Assembly (NCBI GenBank): GCA_014240065.1
Contig: JAAZXR010000013.1
Coordinates: 20,584 to 84,583 of the forward strand
Origin: Myxococcales bacterium
GTDB taxonomy: Bacteria > Myxococcota_A > Polyangia > Nannocystales > Nannocystaceae
DNA: 64,000 bases
Direction of reading: 5' to 3'
Below are positions 26,811-38,224 of the stretch, one piece after another. The position numbers and the translations under genes are program-made. Positions within the stretch are counted from its first letter, which is position 1, and every line of letters begins with the position of its first letter. The notes under the pieces were generated by a model. That model was not told the origin of the DNA, did not search any database, and saw only the letters and a program-made list of their open reading frames with translations.

Positions 26811-28003
26811 TGTGTCAGCTCCACGATTTTCTGGGCGGCGTCACGCAGGGAGTCACCGGTGGTGACGTTGAGTCCGCTCTCTTGAATGATTTTCTTGCCG
26901 AGTTCGACGTTCGTGCCCTCAAGTCGCACGACGAGGGGGACCTGTAAGCCGACCTCTTTGACGGCGCTGACGACGCCCTCGGCGATGGTGTCGCACTTCA
27001 TGATCCCGCCGAAGATATTGACCAAGATGCCGGTGAGCTTTGGATCTTGGGTGATGATCTTAAAGGCCTCCGTGACCTTCTCCTTGGTCGCGCCGCCGCC
27101 CACGTCGAGGAAGTTGGCGGGCTCCGACCCGAAGTATTTGATGATGTCCATGGTGGCCATGGCGAGCCCCGCGCCGTTGACCATGCAGCCGATGGTGCCG
27201 TCGAGGTTGACGTAGCTGAGGTCCCACTTCTTGGCCTCAAGCTCCGCGGCGTCCTCCTCTTCGGGGTCGCGCAGCTCCTCGATGGAGGGGTGGCGATACA
27301 GGGCGTTGTCGTCGAAGTTCGCCTTGGCATCGAGCGCGAGCACCTGCCCGTCGCCGGTGACGACGAGGGGGTTGATCTCAAGGATCGAGCAGTCGAGCTC
27401 GTCGTAGGCCGCGACCACCTTGCCCAAGAACGACGCCATGGTGCGCGCGGTCTTGCCCTCGAGCCCGAGGGCGTAGGCGAGCTTGCGCCCCTGGAAACCG
27501 CCGAGCCCGATGGCCGGGTCGATGGTCTCGGTGAGGATTTTCTCGGGGGTCGCGTGCGCGACCTCCTCGATCTCGGTGCCGCCTTCGGTCGATGCCATCA
27601 CGGTGTTGCGGCCGCTCTCGCGGTCGAGCGTGACCCCGAGGTAGAGCTCTCGCTTGATGTCCATGCCCTGCTCGATGAGCAGCCGATTCACGCGCTTGCC
27701 CTCCGGGCCGGTCTGGATCGTGACGAGGGTGCTGCCGAGCATCTTCTCTGCGGCCGCGGCCGCCGCCTCGGCGCCCTTGACGACCTTCACACCGCCGAGG
27801 TCGGGGTGCTCCTTGAAGCGGCCCTTGCCACGGCCGCCCGCGTGGATCTGAGACTTCACCACCACGATTTCGTTGCCGGTGGTCTCGATGAGCTTCTTCG
27901 CCGCGGCGGCGGCTGCCGGGGCGTCAAAGACCACCTCGGACAATGGGACCGGGACGCCGGCTTCGCGGAGCAGTTGTTTGCCTTGGTACTCGTGAATTTT
28001 CAT
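26807..28003 (-). CDS. sucC: Succinate-CoA ligase, beta subunit
   Basis: SucC is the nucleotide- and succinate-binding subunit, 398 aa. The N-terminal ATP-grasp domain starts [20 protein letters not shown], with [13 protein letters not shown] for the nucleotide loop. [27 protein letters not shown] carries the metal-binding Glu/Asp residues, and the C-terminal domain has [16 protein letters not shown] and [10 protein letters not shown]. Everything agrees with the family. It starts 29 bases after the mdh stop and overlaps sucD by 4 bases, so subunits are made in equal numbers from one transcript. Confidence 0.97.
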   Translation of the reverse strand: MKIHEYQGKQLLREAGVPVPLSEVVFDAPAAAAAAKKLIETTGNEIVVVKSQIHAGGRGKGRFKEHPDLGGVKVVKGAEAAAAAAEKMLGSTLVTIQTGPEGKRVNRLLIEQGMDIKRELYLGVTLDRESGRNTVMASTEGGTEIEEVAHATPEKILTETIDPAIGLGGFQGRKLAYALGLEGKTARTMASFLGKVVAAYDELDCSILEINPLVVTGDGQVLALDAKANFDDNALYRHPSIEELRDPEEEDAAELEAKKWDLSYVNLDGTIGCMVNGAGLAMATMDIIKYFGSEPANFLDVGGGATKEKVTEAFKIITQDPKLTGILVNIFGGIMKCDTIAEGVVSAVKEVGLQVPLVVRLEGTNVELGKKIIQESGLNVTTGDSLRDAAQKIVELTQ

Positions 28004-28032
28004 GGGACGCCTCGCAGTCGCTGGGGCAGGGG

Positions 28033-28980
28033 TTAGTAAGGGAGGAGCTTGACCACGTCGCGGACGGCGTTGGCCGAGATCTCCAGCATCTCTTTCTCTT
28101 TGTCACCGAGCTTCATCTCAATGATCTTCTCGACGCCGGCCTTTCCGAGGACGGCGGGGACGCCGATGTACAGGTTCTCGTAGCCGTACTCGCCGTTGAG
28201 CAGGCAGGCGGTGGGCAGGACGCGCTTGCGGTCGCGGACGACGGACTCGACCATGGCGCACACCGAGGCGGCGGGCGCGTAGTAGCCCGAGTATCCGAGG
28301 AGCCCGACGATCTCTCCGCCGCCCTTGCGGGTGCGGTGGATGATCTTGTCGATGGTCTCGCTGTCCATGAGCTCGGTGAGCGGGATGCCGCCGACCGAGG
28401 TGTGGCTCGGCACGGGCACCATGGTGTCACCGTGACCGCCGAGCACCATGCCGTGGATGTCGTCCACGCTCACGCCGAGTTTCTCGGAGATAAAGTACTT
28501 GTATCGGGCGGTGTCGAGCACGCCGGCCATGCCGATGACGCGCTCTTTCGGGAATCCAGATTCCGCCAGCATCACGTGGCACATGGCGTCGAGTGGGTTC
28601 GAGACGCAGATGAGCACGGCGTTCGGGGACCGGCCCGCGATCTCGCGCGTGACGGACCCGACGATTTTGCGGTTGATTTCGACGAGGTCGTCGCGGCTGG
28701 TGAACTCACCGGTCTCTGGATCTTTGCGGCGCGGGACGCCGGCGGTGATGACGACCACATCGGAATCAGCGGTCTCGTCGTAGCCGTTGGTGCCGGTCAA
28801 GGTGCAGTCGAAGCCCATGACCGGGGCGGCCTCGGAGAGGTCGAGCGCCTTGCCTTGGGGCAGGCCTTCTTTGATGTCGACCAAGACGACATCGCCGAGG
28901 TGTTTTTGGACGGCCCAATGGGCCATGGTGGCGCCTACGTTTCCGGCGCCAACGACAGTGATTTTGTTACGACGGGGCAT
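28033..28980 (-). CDS. mdh: Malate dehydrogenase (LDH-like type)
   Basis: Mdh oxidises malate to oxaloacetate with NAD+. The 315-aa protein starts with the Rossmann motif [14 protein letters not shown] and the NAD-binding Asp in [16 protein letters not shown] supplies the Arg pair of the mobile loop that selects malate over lactate, [10 protein letters not shown] follows, and His183 in GGHGDTMVP is the catalytic base. It belongs to the LDH-like MDH group found in many non-enteric bacteria. AGGAG lies directly upstream of ATG 28980. GGTATACC about 25 bases before the start could contain a -10. Confidence 0.96.
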   Translation of the reverse strand: MPRRNKITVVGAGNVGATMAHWAVQKHLGDVVLVDIKEGLPQGKALDLSEAAPVMGFDCTLTGTNGYDETADSDVVVITAGVPRRKDPETGEFTSRDDLVEINRKIVGSVTREIAGRSPNAVLICVSNPLDAMCHVMLAESGFPKERVIGMAGVLDTARYKYFISEKLGVSVDDIHGMVLGGHGDTMVPVPSHTSVGGIPLTELMDSETIDKIIHRTRKGGGEIVGLLGYSGYYAPAASVCAMVESVVRDRKRVLPTACLLNGEYGYENLYIGVPAVLGKAGVEKIIEMKLGDKEKEMLEISANAVRDVVKLLPY

Positions 28981-29147
28981 GCTATCTCCTGCCCGCGCGG
29001 TATACCTAGCCAGCGGGACGTAGTACAGGCGTAAACGCGAGGAAATCGGGACGAGTCGTGAACGGCGCCTGTCACGCGTGCTCTTCGCGCGGATCCGGTG
29101 GCGTGGCGGCTTGCATCCGGCGCCCCATCGCCAGCAAAGTAGGCGGG

Positions 29148-30308
29148 ATGGAGGAACGAAGACGGGGGCTCACGACGACCTTGGTGCACGCGCGCGCAGA
29201 CGCTCAAGGGGCAGGCCTGGCGCCGCCGCTGGAGCGGTCTACCACCTTTCGGCTCGACGCCCAGGCAGAGGAGGCGCTGGCGACCCGCGCGGACGTGGAC
29301 CGCATCGACACCTATGGCCGGTTTGGTTGCACGACGACCCGCCTCGCGGGGGCGATGGTCGCCGCCGTGGAGGGGGCCCCCGCGGGGCTCGTGCTGTCGT
29401 CGGGGATGGCCGCGGTCCACGGCGTCCTCACTGCCTTGGTGCCGCCCGGCGGCCGGGTGGTGGCCGGGGGGGTGCTGTACGGCGGGACCGAAGAGGTGCT
29501 CGCACGAGATCTCTCGGCGCGCGGTGTGGAGGTCAGTCGGTTCGACGCGGCTGATCCAGGGAGCCTCGAGGGGGCGCTCGAGCGCCCCGCGGACCTCGTG
29601 TGGTGCGAGGCCATCTCCAACCCGTTGATGCAGGTGGCGGAGGTGGGCGCGATCGCTCAGCGTTGTCAGGCCCACGGGGCGTTGCTGGCGGTGGACGCGA
29701 CCTTCGCGGCGGGGATGGCCATGCAGCCGTGGTCGCTGGGGGCGGATCTCGTGGTCCACAGCGCCACCAAGTTCCTCAACGGGCACAGCGACGTGACCGC
29801 CGGCGCGGTGGCGGGGGCCGCCCGGATCGTGGCCGAGGTCTACGCGTGCATGACCCGTGTGGGGAGCAACCTCGACCCCGGCGCCGCGTGGCTGCTGACC
29901 CGCGGCATCAAGACCCTGCCGCTGCGATGGGCGGCCATGCGAGACAACGCGCGGGTGCTGGCTGGGTGGCTCGCGCGGCGACCCGAGGTGAGGGCGCTCC
30001 ATTATCCGCGCGCCGAGGAGCACGGGGACTGCATGCGCGACGATGGCGCCATGCTCGCGTTCGAGCTGGGTGACGCCGCCGCCGCTCGCCGCTTCGTGGA
30101 TCGTGTCGCCGTCGCGGCCCACGCGACCTCCTTGGGAGGGATCGAGACCCTCGTCAGCGTGCCAGCGCGCTCGAGCCACTCGACGATGTCGGCGGAGCGT
30201 CGCGCGCACCTCGGGATCACCGACGGCGTGGTGCGGGTGAGCGTGGGCATCGAAGACGTCGAAGACCTCGTCGCAGACTTTGAGCGCGCGCTCGGGGGCG
30301 GACAATGA
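29148..30308 (+). CDS. PLP-dependent transsulfuration enzyme (cystathionine gamma-synthase/lyase family)
   Basis: A 386-aa fold-type I PLP enzyme of the Cys/Met metabolism family. It shows [55 protein letters not shown], and the PLP-binding Lys208 in [12 protein letters not shown]. The C-terminal [21 protein letters not shown]...[16 protein letters not shown] is typical. Synthase, lyase and methionine gamma-lyase members cannot be separated by eye. The name therefore stays general. ATG 29148 gives the family start; a longer frame reaches 29058. It overlaps the PepSY gene by 4 bases (ATGA). Confidence 0.9.
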   Translation: MEERRRGLTTTLVHARADAQGAGLAPPLERSTTFRLDAQAEEALATRADVDRIDTYGRFGCTTTRLAGAMVAAVEGAPAGLVLSSGMAAVHGVLTALVPPGGRVVAGGVLYGGTEEVLARDLSARGVEVSRFDAADPGSLEGALERPADLVWCEAISNPLMQVAEVGAIAQRCQAHGALLAVDATFAAGMAMQPWSLGADLVVHSATKFLNGHSDVTAGAVAGAARIVAEVYACMTRVGSNLDPGAAWLLTRGIKTLPLRWAAMRDNARVLAGWLARRPEVRALHYPRAEEHGDCMRDDGAMLAFELGDAAAARRFVDRVAVAAHATSLGGIETLVSVPARSSHSTMSAERRAHLGITDGVVRVSVGIEDVEDLVADFERALGGGQ

Positions 30309-30784
30309 ACACCGCGCGGCGCCGCCTGTTCAAGGTTCACAACGCGGTGGGGATCGCGGCGTGTCTGTTCCTCTCCCTCATCGCGGTCACGGGGATCTTG
30401 CTGACATTCCGCGGCAACTTCCGGCAGCCGAAGCCGACGGTCGCGCCGGTCGAGCGCTCATTGGGGATCGAGGAGATCGTGGCCATCGCGACGGAGGAGG
30501 TCGGCGCTGCGGCGACGGACGTGGAGATTCCCTCCAGCGAGGGCGCGCCCTTCGTGGTGTGGCTCGACGACGAGGACGCGACGATCATGTTTTTGGACCG
30601 CGCTGGCGCCGTCGTGGAGCGCCGCTCGGGCAAGGGCGGGTGGCTGCGCGTGGTCTTCAAGCTCCACACGGGGGAGCTCATCGGGCTCCCGGGGCAGGCG
30701 TTGTCGGTGCTCGCCGGGCTCTCCTTGTTGCTGCTCTCGCTCAGCGGCGCGGGGATGGTGTGGAGCCGCCGCCGCCGGGCCTGA
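30305..30784 (+). CDS. Short PepSY-associated TM protein
   Basis: A 159-aa inner-membrane protein. The N-terminus RRRLFKVHNAVGIAACLFLSLIAVTGILLTF is the typical first helix of PepSY-TM proteins, with the conserved HN..G...ALFL..I..TG pattern. A periplasmic domain of about 95 residues follows, then LHTGELIGLPGQALSVLAGLSLLLLSLSGAGMVW as the second helix and a basic RRRRA end. Larger PepSY-TM proteins carry three or four helices and act in iron or reductase systems; this one is a minimal version. The coupling to a transsulfuration enzyme is unusual. Confidence 0.8.
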   Translation: MNTARRRLFKVHNAVGIAACLFLSLIAVTGILLTFRGNFRQPKPTVAPVERSLGIEEIVAIATEEVGAAATDVEIPSSEGAPFVVWLDDEDATIMFLDRAGAVVERRSGKGGWLRVVFKLHTGELIGLPGQALSVLAGLSLLLLSLSGAGMVWSRRRRA

Positions 30785-30806
30785 CGACGTCGTGGCGCGG
30801 GGCTCC

Positions 30807-31549
30807 TCAACGGGGCGAGAGGTTGGCGGCCATCACCTCGCGATTGAGCATCGCGATGGCGTCCACGCTGATCTCCTTGGGGCACGAGGCTTCGCACTCT
30901 CCGTGGTTGGTGCAACCTCCAAACCCCTCGTGCTCCATGGCTTGGACCATGCGCGTGACGCGGGTGGTGCGCTCCACTCGGCCCTGCGGGAGCAGGGCGA
31001 GGTGCGCGACCTTCGCCGAGGAGAAGAGCATCGCGGAGGCGTTCGGGCACGCGGCGACGCACGCACCACACCCGATGCAGGCGGCGTAGTCGAAGGCCTC
31101 GTCCGCCGTGGCCTTGCCGATCGGGAGCGCGTTCGCGTCGGGAGGCGCGCCCGTGCTCACGGAGATGTAGCCACCCGCTTGTTGCACGCGGTCGAGGGGG
31201 GAGCGGTCGACCACGAGATCCTTGAGCACCTTGAAGGCGCGGGCGCGAAACGGCTCCACAGTGATCTCGTCACCGTCCGCGAATTGCCGCATGTGGAGCT
31301 GGCAGGTGGTCGTCCCTTTTTGTGGGCCGTGCGGGAGCCCGTCGATGACCATGGAGCACATGCCGCAGATTCCCTCGCGGCAGTCGTGATCGAAGGCCAC
31401 GGGAGACTCGCCCGCCGAGATCAGGCGCTCGTTCAACGTGTCGAACATCTCGAGGAACGACATGTCCTCTGTGCAGTCCACGTGGTGGTGTTCGAAGCGC
31501 CCTTGATCCGTGGGACCATCTTGTCGCCAAACGTTGAGTTTTATCTTCA

Positions 31550-31550
<1 letters not shown>
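30807..31550 (-). CDS. sdhB: Succinate dehydrogenase/fumarate reductase iron-sulfur subunit
   Basis: SdhB passes electrons from FAD to quinone through three Fe-S clusters. The 247-aa protein has [15 protein letters not shown] for the [2Fe-2S] centre, [15 protein letters not shown] for the [4Fe-4S] centre, and [15 protein letters not shown] for the remaining cysteines. ATG 31550 forms a TGATG overlap with the sdhA stop; a GTG at 31553 is one codon upstream in the same frame. It is the last gene of sdhC-sdhA-sdhB and is convergent with the PepSY gene, 22 bases away. Confidence 0.96.
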
Positions 31551-33478
<1,928 letters not shown>

Positions 33479-33497
33479 GGTGACGTTCCTTCGGGGC

Positions 33498-34247
33498 TCA
33501 GCGTTGGGCTGTTGAGCTTGAGAGGGCCGGAGCGTCGGCGACCTCATATTGAGGATTCAGCGTGCCGGTGAAGCACGCGAGGGGAGGGAGCAAAAACCCG
33601 AGCAGGCAGACGCCGGCGAACGCGGGGCCGAGCGGCTCAAAGAGGCCCTTGAAGCGGCCGGTGGACAACCCTAGGGTCTTGAACATGCTGCTGAGGGCGT
33701 GGCTCAAATGACCAGCGAGCGCGCAGTTGGCGACCACATAGGCGCCGAAGATCAGCGGGTCTTGAAAGCTGAGGACGAAGTTATTGAACACGTCCGGGCG
33801 GCCCGAGGGGTCGAGCTGTGCGAAGTGCTCGCCGTGGACGACGCCGAGGGTGAAGTGGAGCACGTGATAGATCACGAAGGCCAGCACCGTGAGCCCGCTC
33901 CACATCATCGTCCGCGCGAACACCGACGTGCGCTGGTGCTTGACGACCCGGTAGCCTCGTGGACGGGCGGCGCGGTTGAGGTTGGACAGATACGCCGCGG
34001 CGGCGACGTGCAGCGCGACGCAGGCGAGCAAGGAGAGCCGCGCGATCCACAGCAGCTTGACGATGTCGTGCTTGAGGAAGTGGGCGTAGCCGTTGTACGC
34101 GTCGCGGCCGAGGAACATCTGAAGATGCCCGACCATGTGGCCGAGGACGAAGCCCGCGAGGGCGAAGCCCGTGACAGCCATCACAATTTTAAGCATGACC
34201 GTCGAGCGAAGGAGTGATCTGGGATTCCCTGGAGATGCGGCGCTCAT
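33498..34247 (-). CDS. sdhC: Succinate dehydrogenase cytochrome b subunit (b558 type)
   Basis: This 249-aa membrane anchor has about five hydrophobic helices: [71 protein letters not shown], a fourth around [18 protein letters not shown], and [20 protein letters not shown]. Histidines near the ends of helices 1 to 4 (GHMVGH, LH, YHVLHF, GHLSH) suit two b hemes. This is the menaquinone-type B arrangement, with one large anchor and no SdhD. It is the first gene of the operon. TATGTT about 60 bases upstream could be a -10. Confidence 0.9.
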   Translation of the reverse strand: MSAASPGNPRSLLRSTVMLKIVMAVTGFALAGFVLGHMVGHLQMFLGRDAYNGYAHFLKHDIVKLLWIARLSLLACVALHVAAAAYLSNLNRAARPRGYRVVKHQRTSVFARTMMWSGLTVLAFVIYHVLHFTLGVVHGEHFAQLDPSGRPDVFNNFVLSFQDPLIFGAYVVANCALAGHLSHALSSMFKTLGLSTGRFKGLFEPLGPAFAGVCLLGFLLPPLACFTGTLNPQYEVADAPALSSSTAQR

Positions 34248-34363
34248 CGTTCTCTACGCTCTCTTGTGGGGTGCAGCGTCCCTGCTCCCCGGTGCTGCGT
34301 CTAACATAAAGGCGCCGCGTGAGGGCCAAAAACCTCGGTCGGAGCGAGACGTGGGACGCAGGC

Positions 34364-34399
34364 GGAGACGCGAGGGGAGACGCGAGGGGAGACGCGAGG
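34364..34399. repeat. Three tandem 12-bp repeats
   Basis: GGAGACGCGAGG is repeated exactly three times in the 232-base gap between the sdhC start and the end of the FHA gene. It is not in a recognised gene. Being upstream of sdhC, it could lie beside its promoter, but no role is evident. Confidence 0.85.
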
Positions 34400-34479
34400 G
34401 GCGCCGCCGACTGCGCCCTCACGTGGCGCGCCTCGTCGCACATGGCGCGCACCGCGGCGGGAGGGGACACGCTGCGATG

Positions 34480-35460
34480 TCAGTGCACTGTGGGCGCCGC
34501 GAACGGGGTCCACGACAGCTCGAAGTGGCCGAGGAGGCACGGCGCGTCGGGCGTCAGCCGGACCACCGCCCGCGAGGGCCCGTCTGGGTCGTCGATGGGC
34601 CGCACGCCGTTGGTGCTCGCGAGGTCGTAGACCAAGAGCGTGTTGGGGGATTCCTCGCAGACCAGCGCGTGGACTCGAGACAAGTTCCGCCCGCTCCCGG
34701 CGAGGGAGCAGCGATCGCTGTATCGCCCGATAAGCAGGCCTTGGCGCAGCTGCCCTTCGTCGATCTCCAGCGTGCGGCTCTCGATGCGCCCGAGGGTGGA
34801 GCGCGGCGCGCTCAAGCGCAGCTCGCCGCGGAAGTCGTTGGGGCGCTCGATCACATCGGAGCTACGGTACCCGCCGACATGCGCCAGCCCCGGGAGGCAT
34901 TCGAGGCCGTCCATGATGGCCAGGTCGTCGCGGGAGACCCGCGTGAGGCGCCGGTGTACCTCGTCGGTGGCGCCTTCGAGGCGCTCCATGCCCGCCTCCC
35001 CGCCCGGCAATACGAACAAGGTGGACGTGCCCACGACGATGCCCAGGTGCGACTCCGCCAGAACGCCGTCTACACGCTGTCCGTCGGCGAGCAGGATGCC
35101 ACCGCGGCCGCCGAGATCGTAGGCGCGCATGCGCAAGATCCCTTCGACGCCCTGCCAGATCGTAAGGAGCACGTGGCGCAAGCTCACCGATCGATCGCTT
35201 CGGATCCAGAGCGCGCAGCGCTGGTGACGACCTATCACCATGGCGGAGGGGAGATCGAACGGGCGGTCGAGTCGCATCTGCGCCGTCGGGAATCCCGAGG
35301 CGTCGAATGTCGCCACCAAAAACTGAGAGCTCGGAACTGCCCCGAGCATCGAGCGCAGCATGGAGAGGATCTGCTGCGGCCGCGAGTTTGCGACCGCGAA
35401 CGATTCCCCGCCACCCTCTCGCGGGAGAGGTGGCTCCGACTGCCGGGATTTACGCGCCAT
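34480..35460 (-). CDS. Dual FHA-domain protein
   Basis: A 326-aa cytoplasmic protein with two forkhead-associated domains, which bind phosphothreonine peptides. FHA1 is at about residues 73-145 (VIGRHQRCALWI...SVSLRHVLL; GRH and S..H are kept). FHA2 is at about 238-320 (LIGRYSDRCSLAG..LSRVHALVCEE, then YDLASTNG), which holds the full GR, SRxH and TNG signature. Between them lies an unassigned linker. It probably reads Ser/Thr kinase output; the nearest kinase is 9 kb away. ATG 35460 was chosen because the 18 residues above it (to 35514) are not domain-like. Confidence 0.88.
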   Translation of the reverse strand: MARKSRQSEPPLPREGGGESFAVANSRPQQILSMLRSMLGAVPSSQFLVATFDASGFPTAQMRLDRPFDLPSAMVIGRHQRCALWIRSDRSVSLRHVLLTIWQGVEGILRMRAYDLGGRGGILLADGQRVDGVLAESHLGIVVGTSTLFVLPGGEAGMERLEGATDEVHRRLTRVSRDDLAIMDGLECLPGLAHVGGYRSSDVIERPNDFRGELRLSAPRSTLGRIESRTLEIDEGQLRQGLLIGRYSDRCSLAGSGRNLSRVHALVCEESPNTLLVYDLASTNGVRPIDDPDGPSRAVVRLTPDAPCLLGHFELSWTPFAAPTVH

Positions 35461-35858
35461 TGCACCACCATCGTACGTCTGTGACGCAGCGGCGTCTACT
35501 CCACGGGCCCGCACCGTTTTGCGGGGAAGGTGGCAAGATCAGTTGCCTCGGCATTCGCAGACCCCTTTGGCCTGCTAGGAGGGGGGATCCTCCCAAAGGC
35601 GGGGCCGGTGGGAGGGGAGCGGATCGCAGGCCGGGGGGGGGGCCGGCCGCCCAGATCGGAGGGGAGCGGAGGCCGCAGACGGCGCCGTGGGGCCGAAGGT
35701 CGGGCAAATGTACCCGACGCGTCGGGTTCGGCGGGGCGAGGTATCGAACGCAGCGTTCGCTCCAAGCTTGGAAAATTAGTTGCAAAAAAACGCTACCCAA
35801 CCGGCCCACGGTTAGGCGACCATGTGAGAGACGCGCCTGATCGGCGCCGCAGCTCACG
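35461..35858. other. Intergenic region between FHA and bactofilin genes
   Basis: About 400 bases between divergent genes. It contains a very G-rich part (about 35580-35660) with a run of ten G at 35633-35642, and an AT-rich patch GAAAATTAGTTGCAAAAAAA at 35771-35790 about 70 bases before the bactofilin start, which could be an UP element. Reading frames through it are not conserved-looking. No RNA gene was recognised. Confidence 0.5.
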
Positions 35859-36245
35859 ATGAAGAACGACGAGATCACAACGATATTGGGCAGAGGCTCG
35901 AAGTTTGAAGGAAAACTCACGTTTGAAGGCACCGTCCGCGTCGATGGAGACTTCTCGGGAGAGATCGAAACCGAAGGGGGCTTGATCATCGGTGAGACCG
36001 CTCAGGTGGAGGCCCAAGTCCACGCGGGCCGGGTGGTGGTGGAAGGCCAAGTGCGAGGCGATCTCAGCGCGAGCACCGACCTTGAGGTCCGGGCGACGGC
36101 GCGGGTGCAGGGCAACGTCATGGCGCCATCCTTGTCCGTAGATCGCGGCGCGATCATTCAAGGTCAGGTGCGGATGGTGGCGGATTCTTCGGTCAGGGCT
36201 CCCGCGGCCCCCCCCGAGCGACCGGTCGCGCAGCCCGCGAACTAG
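35859..36245 (+). CDS. Bactofilin (polymer-forming cytoskeletal protein)
   Basis: Bactofilins form filaments that position proteins and shape the cell. The 128-aa protein starts with a short tail (KNDEITTILGRGSKFEG) and continues as a right-handed beta-helix of short repeats: KLTFEGTVRVDGDFSGEIETEGGLIIGETAQVEAQVHAGRVVVEGQVRGDL. The Pro/Ala-rich C-terminus (about residues 112-128) is the usual flexible end. The length agrees with BacN/O/P-type proteins of Myxococcus. It lies 200 bases upstream of the ATP synthase operon on the same strand but is probably separate. No Shine-Dalgarno site is seen. Confidence 0.93.
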   Translation: MKNDEITTILGRGSKFEGKLTFEGTVRVDGDFSGEIETEGGLIIGETAQVEAQVHAGRVVVEGQVRGDLSASTDLEVRATARVQGNVMAPSLSVDRGAIIQGQVRMVADSSVRAPAAPPERPVAQPAN

Positions 36246-36335
36246 CCGCGAAGCCGCGTAACTGGGCTGCGGAGGGGCACGCGTCACATCCGCGCATGGC
36301 CGCGCTTGCGGAGCCGATAAATGGTGGCGTGGACG

Positions 36336-36362
36336 TTGACGCCCATGTGTCAGCGTGATAAC
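36336..36362 (+). promoter_or_regulatory. Possible promoter of the ATP synthase operon
   Basis: TTGACG at 36336-36341 and GATAAC at 36357-36362 are 15 bases apart, about 85 bases before the first atp gene. The spacing is short and the -10 is 4 of 6, so this is a weak call. Confidence 0.3.
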
Positions 36363-36445
36363 TGCCGCCCGCCTGGTCCATGCGACGCGAAACGGAGCTT
36401 TCGCCACACGTCGCGCCTTCACGATCAACAGGCCAGGGAGCCCCG

Positions 36446-36907
36446 ATGCCCTACCCAACGTTCACGCTGCTCGCCGCGCCCGTCGTCGATATCGACGGCA
36501 CCTTCTTTGTGCAGGGCGGCATATTTCTCCTCCTTTGTCTCATCCTTCACGTGCTGCTCTTTAAACCTTGGCTTAAAGTGCGTGACCTTCGAACGGTGCG
36601 CATCGACGGGGCGCTTGAGCGCTCTGAAGAGGTGCTCGCGCAGGCGAACGCGCTCGGCGACGAGTACGCCATGAACCTCAAGTCGGCGCGCGAGAAGGCC
36701 ATGGGCACGCGCAGCGATCAGCGCGTGGTGGCGGAGCGAGAGGAGGCCGCGGTGGTCGGGCGGGCTCGGTCCGAGGCCGCCGCGATGCTCGAGCAGACGC
36801 GCGGCGCGCTCGAGCAGGACGCCGCGGTCGCGCGCGACTCGCTGAGCGGCCGCGTGGACTCGCTCGCGAAAGACGTGGTCGCGAAGATCCTCGGGAGGGC
36901 AGCATGA
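36446..36907 (+). CDS. ATP synthase F0 subunit b' (B-type)
   Basis: A 153-aa peripheral stalk subunit. One membrane helix (VQGGIFLLLCLILHVLLFKPWLKV, about residues 20-43) is followed by a long charged helix that dimerises with the second b subunit. The sequence GGIFLLLCLILHVLLFKP is the usual F0 b pattern. ATG 36446 has GGGAG 5 bases upstream; a frame to 36380 is not conserved. It overlaps the next b gene by 4 bases. Two different b genes imply a heterodimeric stalk. Confidence 0.9.
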   Translation: MPYPTFTLLAAPVVDIDGTFFVQGGIFLLLCLILHVLLFKPWLKVRDLRTVRIDGALERSEEVLAQANALGDEYAMNLKSAREKAMGTRSDQRVVAEREEAAVVGRARSEAAAMLEQTRGALEQDAAVARDSLSGRVDSLAKDVVAKILGRAA

Positions 36908-37605
36908 GCCGCTTCGTGACCATCGCCCTCGCGTGTGCCGTCTTCGCCGGCGGCGTGAGCCTCGGGGCGGCCGCGACGCAAGCGGCGACCCTCACCGCGG
37001 TCGCGCCGGTTGACGACGCGGGCGCGCCCTTGCTGGCGACCTCGCCCAGCGCGCAGGGAGGCGAGCACAAGGGGATCGCGTGGGGGTTCAAGAAACCCAC
37101 CGCCGACGACCCGCGCACGGGCATCGCGATCTTGTTCATCAACTTTGGCGTGCTGGCCTTCGTGCTGAACATGCTCTTGTTCAAGGCGCTCCGCGCCAAG
37201 CACGGGGTGAACCGCGCGACCATCCTCGAGGCGCTCGAGAAGGCGACCACCGCGACGGCGAACGCCGAGGCCGCCTTGGCCGAGTACCGACACAAGGTGG
37301 GGGGCCTCGACGCGGAAGTCGCCGACATCCTCGCCACCGCAGAGGCGCGCGCGCGCGAAGAGGCCGCGGCCATCGTCGCGCAGGCGCAGGTGGAGGCCGA
37401 GAAGATCAAGAGTGGCGCGGAGGCGACCGTGGCGCGCGAGACCGCCGCGAAGGTGCGCGCGCTCGAGTCCGAGGTCGTGGACCTGGCCATGGATCGCGCA
37501 GAGACGCTCTTGAAAGAGAAGTTCGGCGCGTCGGATCAACAGAGCGCGATCACGGCCTACGTCGGTGAAGTGTCGAGCGCCGAGCTTGGAGGGTCCGTCC
37601 GATGA
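36904..37605 (+). CDS. atpF: ATP synthase F0 subunit b with N-terminal signal-like peptide
   Basis: A 233-aa b subunit. Its core has the membrane helix TGIAILFINFGVLAFVLNMLLFKAL (about residues 72-97) and a long Ala/Glu-rich helix. Unlike the usual roughly 160-aa b, it begins with a signal-peptide-like stretch (SRFVTIALACAVFAGGVSLGAAATQA) and a further 45 residues before the helix. The N-terminus would therefore be exported, and possibly cleaved. Such extended b subunits occur in several delta-proteobacterial lineages. It overlaps b' and atpH by 4 bases each. Confidence 0.92.
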   Translation: MSRFVTIALACAVFAGGVSLGAAATQAATLTAVAPVDDAGAPLLATSPSAQGGEHKGIAWGFKKPTADDPRTGIAILFINFGVLAFVLNMLLFKALRAKHGVNRATILEALEKATTATANAEAALAEYRHKVGGLDAEVADILATAEARAREEAAAIVAQAQVEAEKIKSGAEATVARETAAKVRALESEVVDLAMDRAETLLKEKFGASDQQSAITAYVGEVSSAELGGSVR

Positions 37606-38159
37606 TTCCAGGAAACTTAGCCAAACGGTACGCGCGGGCGCTCCTTGAGCTCGCGGACTCTCCGATGAAGCGCGATCGCTTCGAGAAAGACTTGAACGCG
37701 TTGGCCGCGACCAGCGAGGTCCCCGATGAGACCGGCACGCCGCTCGCGCTCACGCTCGACGCGGGCCGCTACCCCTTGTCCCAGCGGCGTGCGCTCGGCG
37801 CGGCGATCTGCAAGCGGCTCATGGCCGACCCCACGGTCACCAAGTTCCTCGACCTCGTCGTCGAGCGCGGCCGCGCCTCCGGGCTGCCGCAAATCGCGAG
37901 GCAATACGCGGAGCTGGCCGACGCCCAAGCCGGCCGCGTGCGGGCCACGGTCAGCGCGGCGACCGCCATGGGGCCGGGCGCGCTGGCGCAGGTGAAGACG
38001 GCGCTTGAAGGAGCCACCGGCAAGAAGGTGCTGCTCGAGCAAGAAGTGGATCCAGAGCTGATCGGCGGGGTGGTGACCCAAGTAGGGAGCTACCGCCTCG
38101 ACCGCAGCGTGAAGACGATGCTCGAGCAGATGCGCTCGGGACTCAAGCAGGGGGCCTGA
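37602..38159 (+). CDS. atpH: ATP synthase F1 subunit delta
   Basis: The delta subunit joins the F1 head to the b stalk. The 185-aa chain has the family's N-terminal helical bundle (NLAKRYARALLELADSPMKRDRFEKDLNAL) and C-terminal motif VLLEQEVDPELIGGVVTQVGSYRLDRSVKTMLEQMRSGL, which is close to the classical DxxLIGGxxxxxGxxxxDxS pattern. ATG 37602 overlaps the atpF stop (ATGA). A 65-base gap leads to atpA. Confidence 0.95.
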   Translation: MIPGNLAKRYARALLELADSPMKRDRFEKDLNALAATSEVPDETGTPLALTLDAGRYPLSQRRALGAAICKRLMADPTVTKFLDLVVERGRASGLPQIARQYAELADAQAGRVRATVSAATAMGPGALAQVKTALEGATGKKVLLEQEVDPELIGGVVTQVGSYRLDRSVKTMLEQMRSGLKQGA

Positions 38160-38224
38160 CCCTCAGGCATTTTTCAACCTCAACGAACTTCCAACGAAAA
38201 CGAAATTAGAGAGCGACGAGACAC

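Noticed and set aside
27047..28036. Plus-strand frame opposite sucC
   Set aside because: The sucC product is complete and conserved. Similar shadows over mdh, sdhA and sdhB (27943-29034, 31604-32620, 30792-31559) were left out for the same reason.
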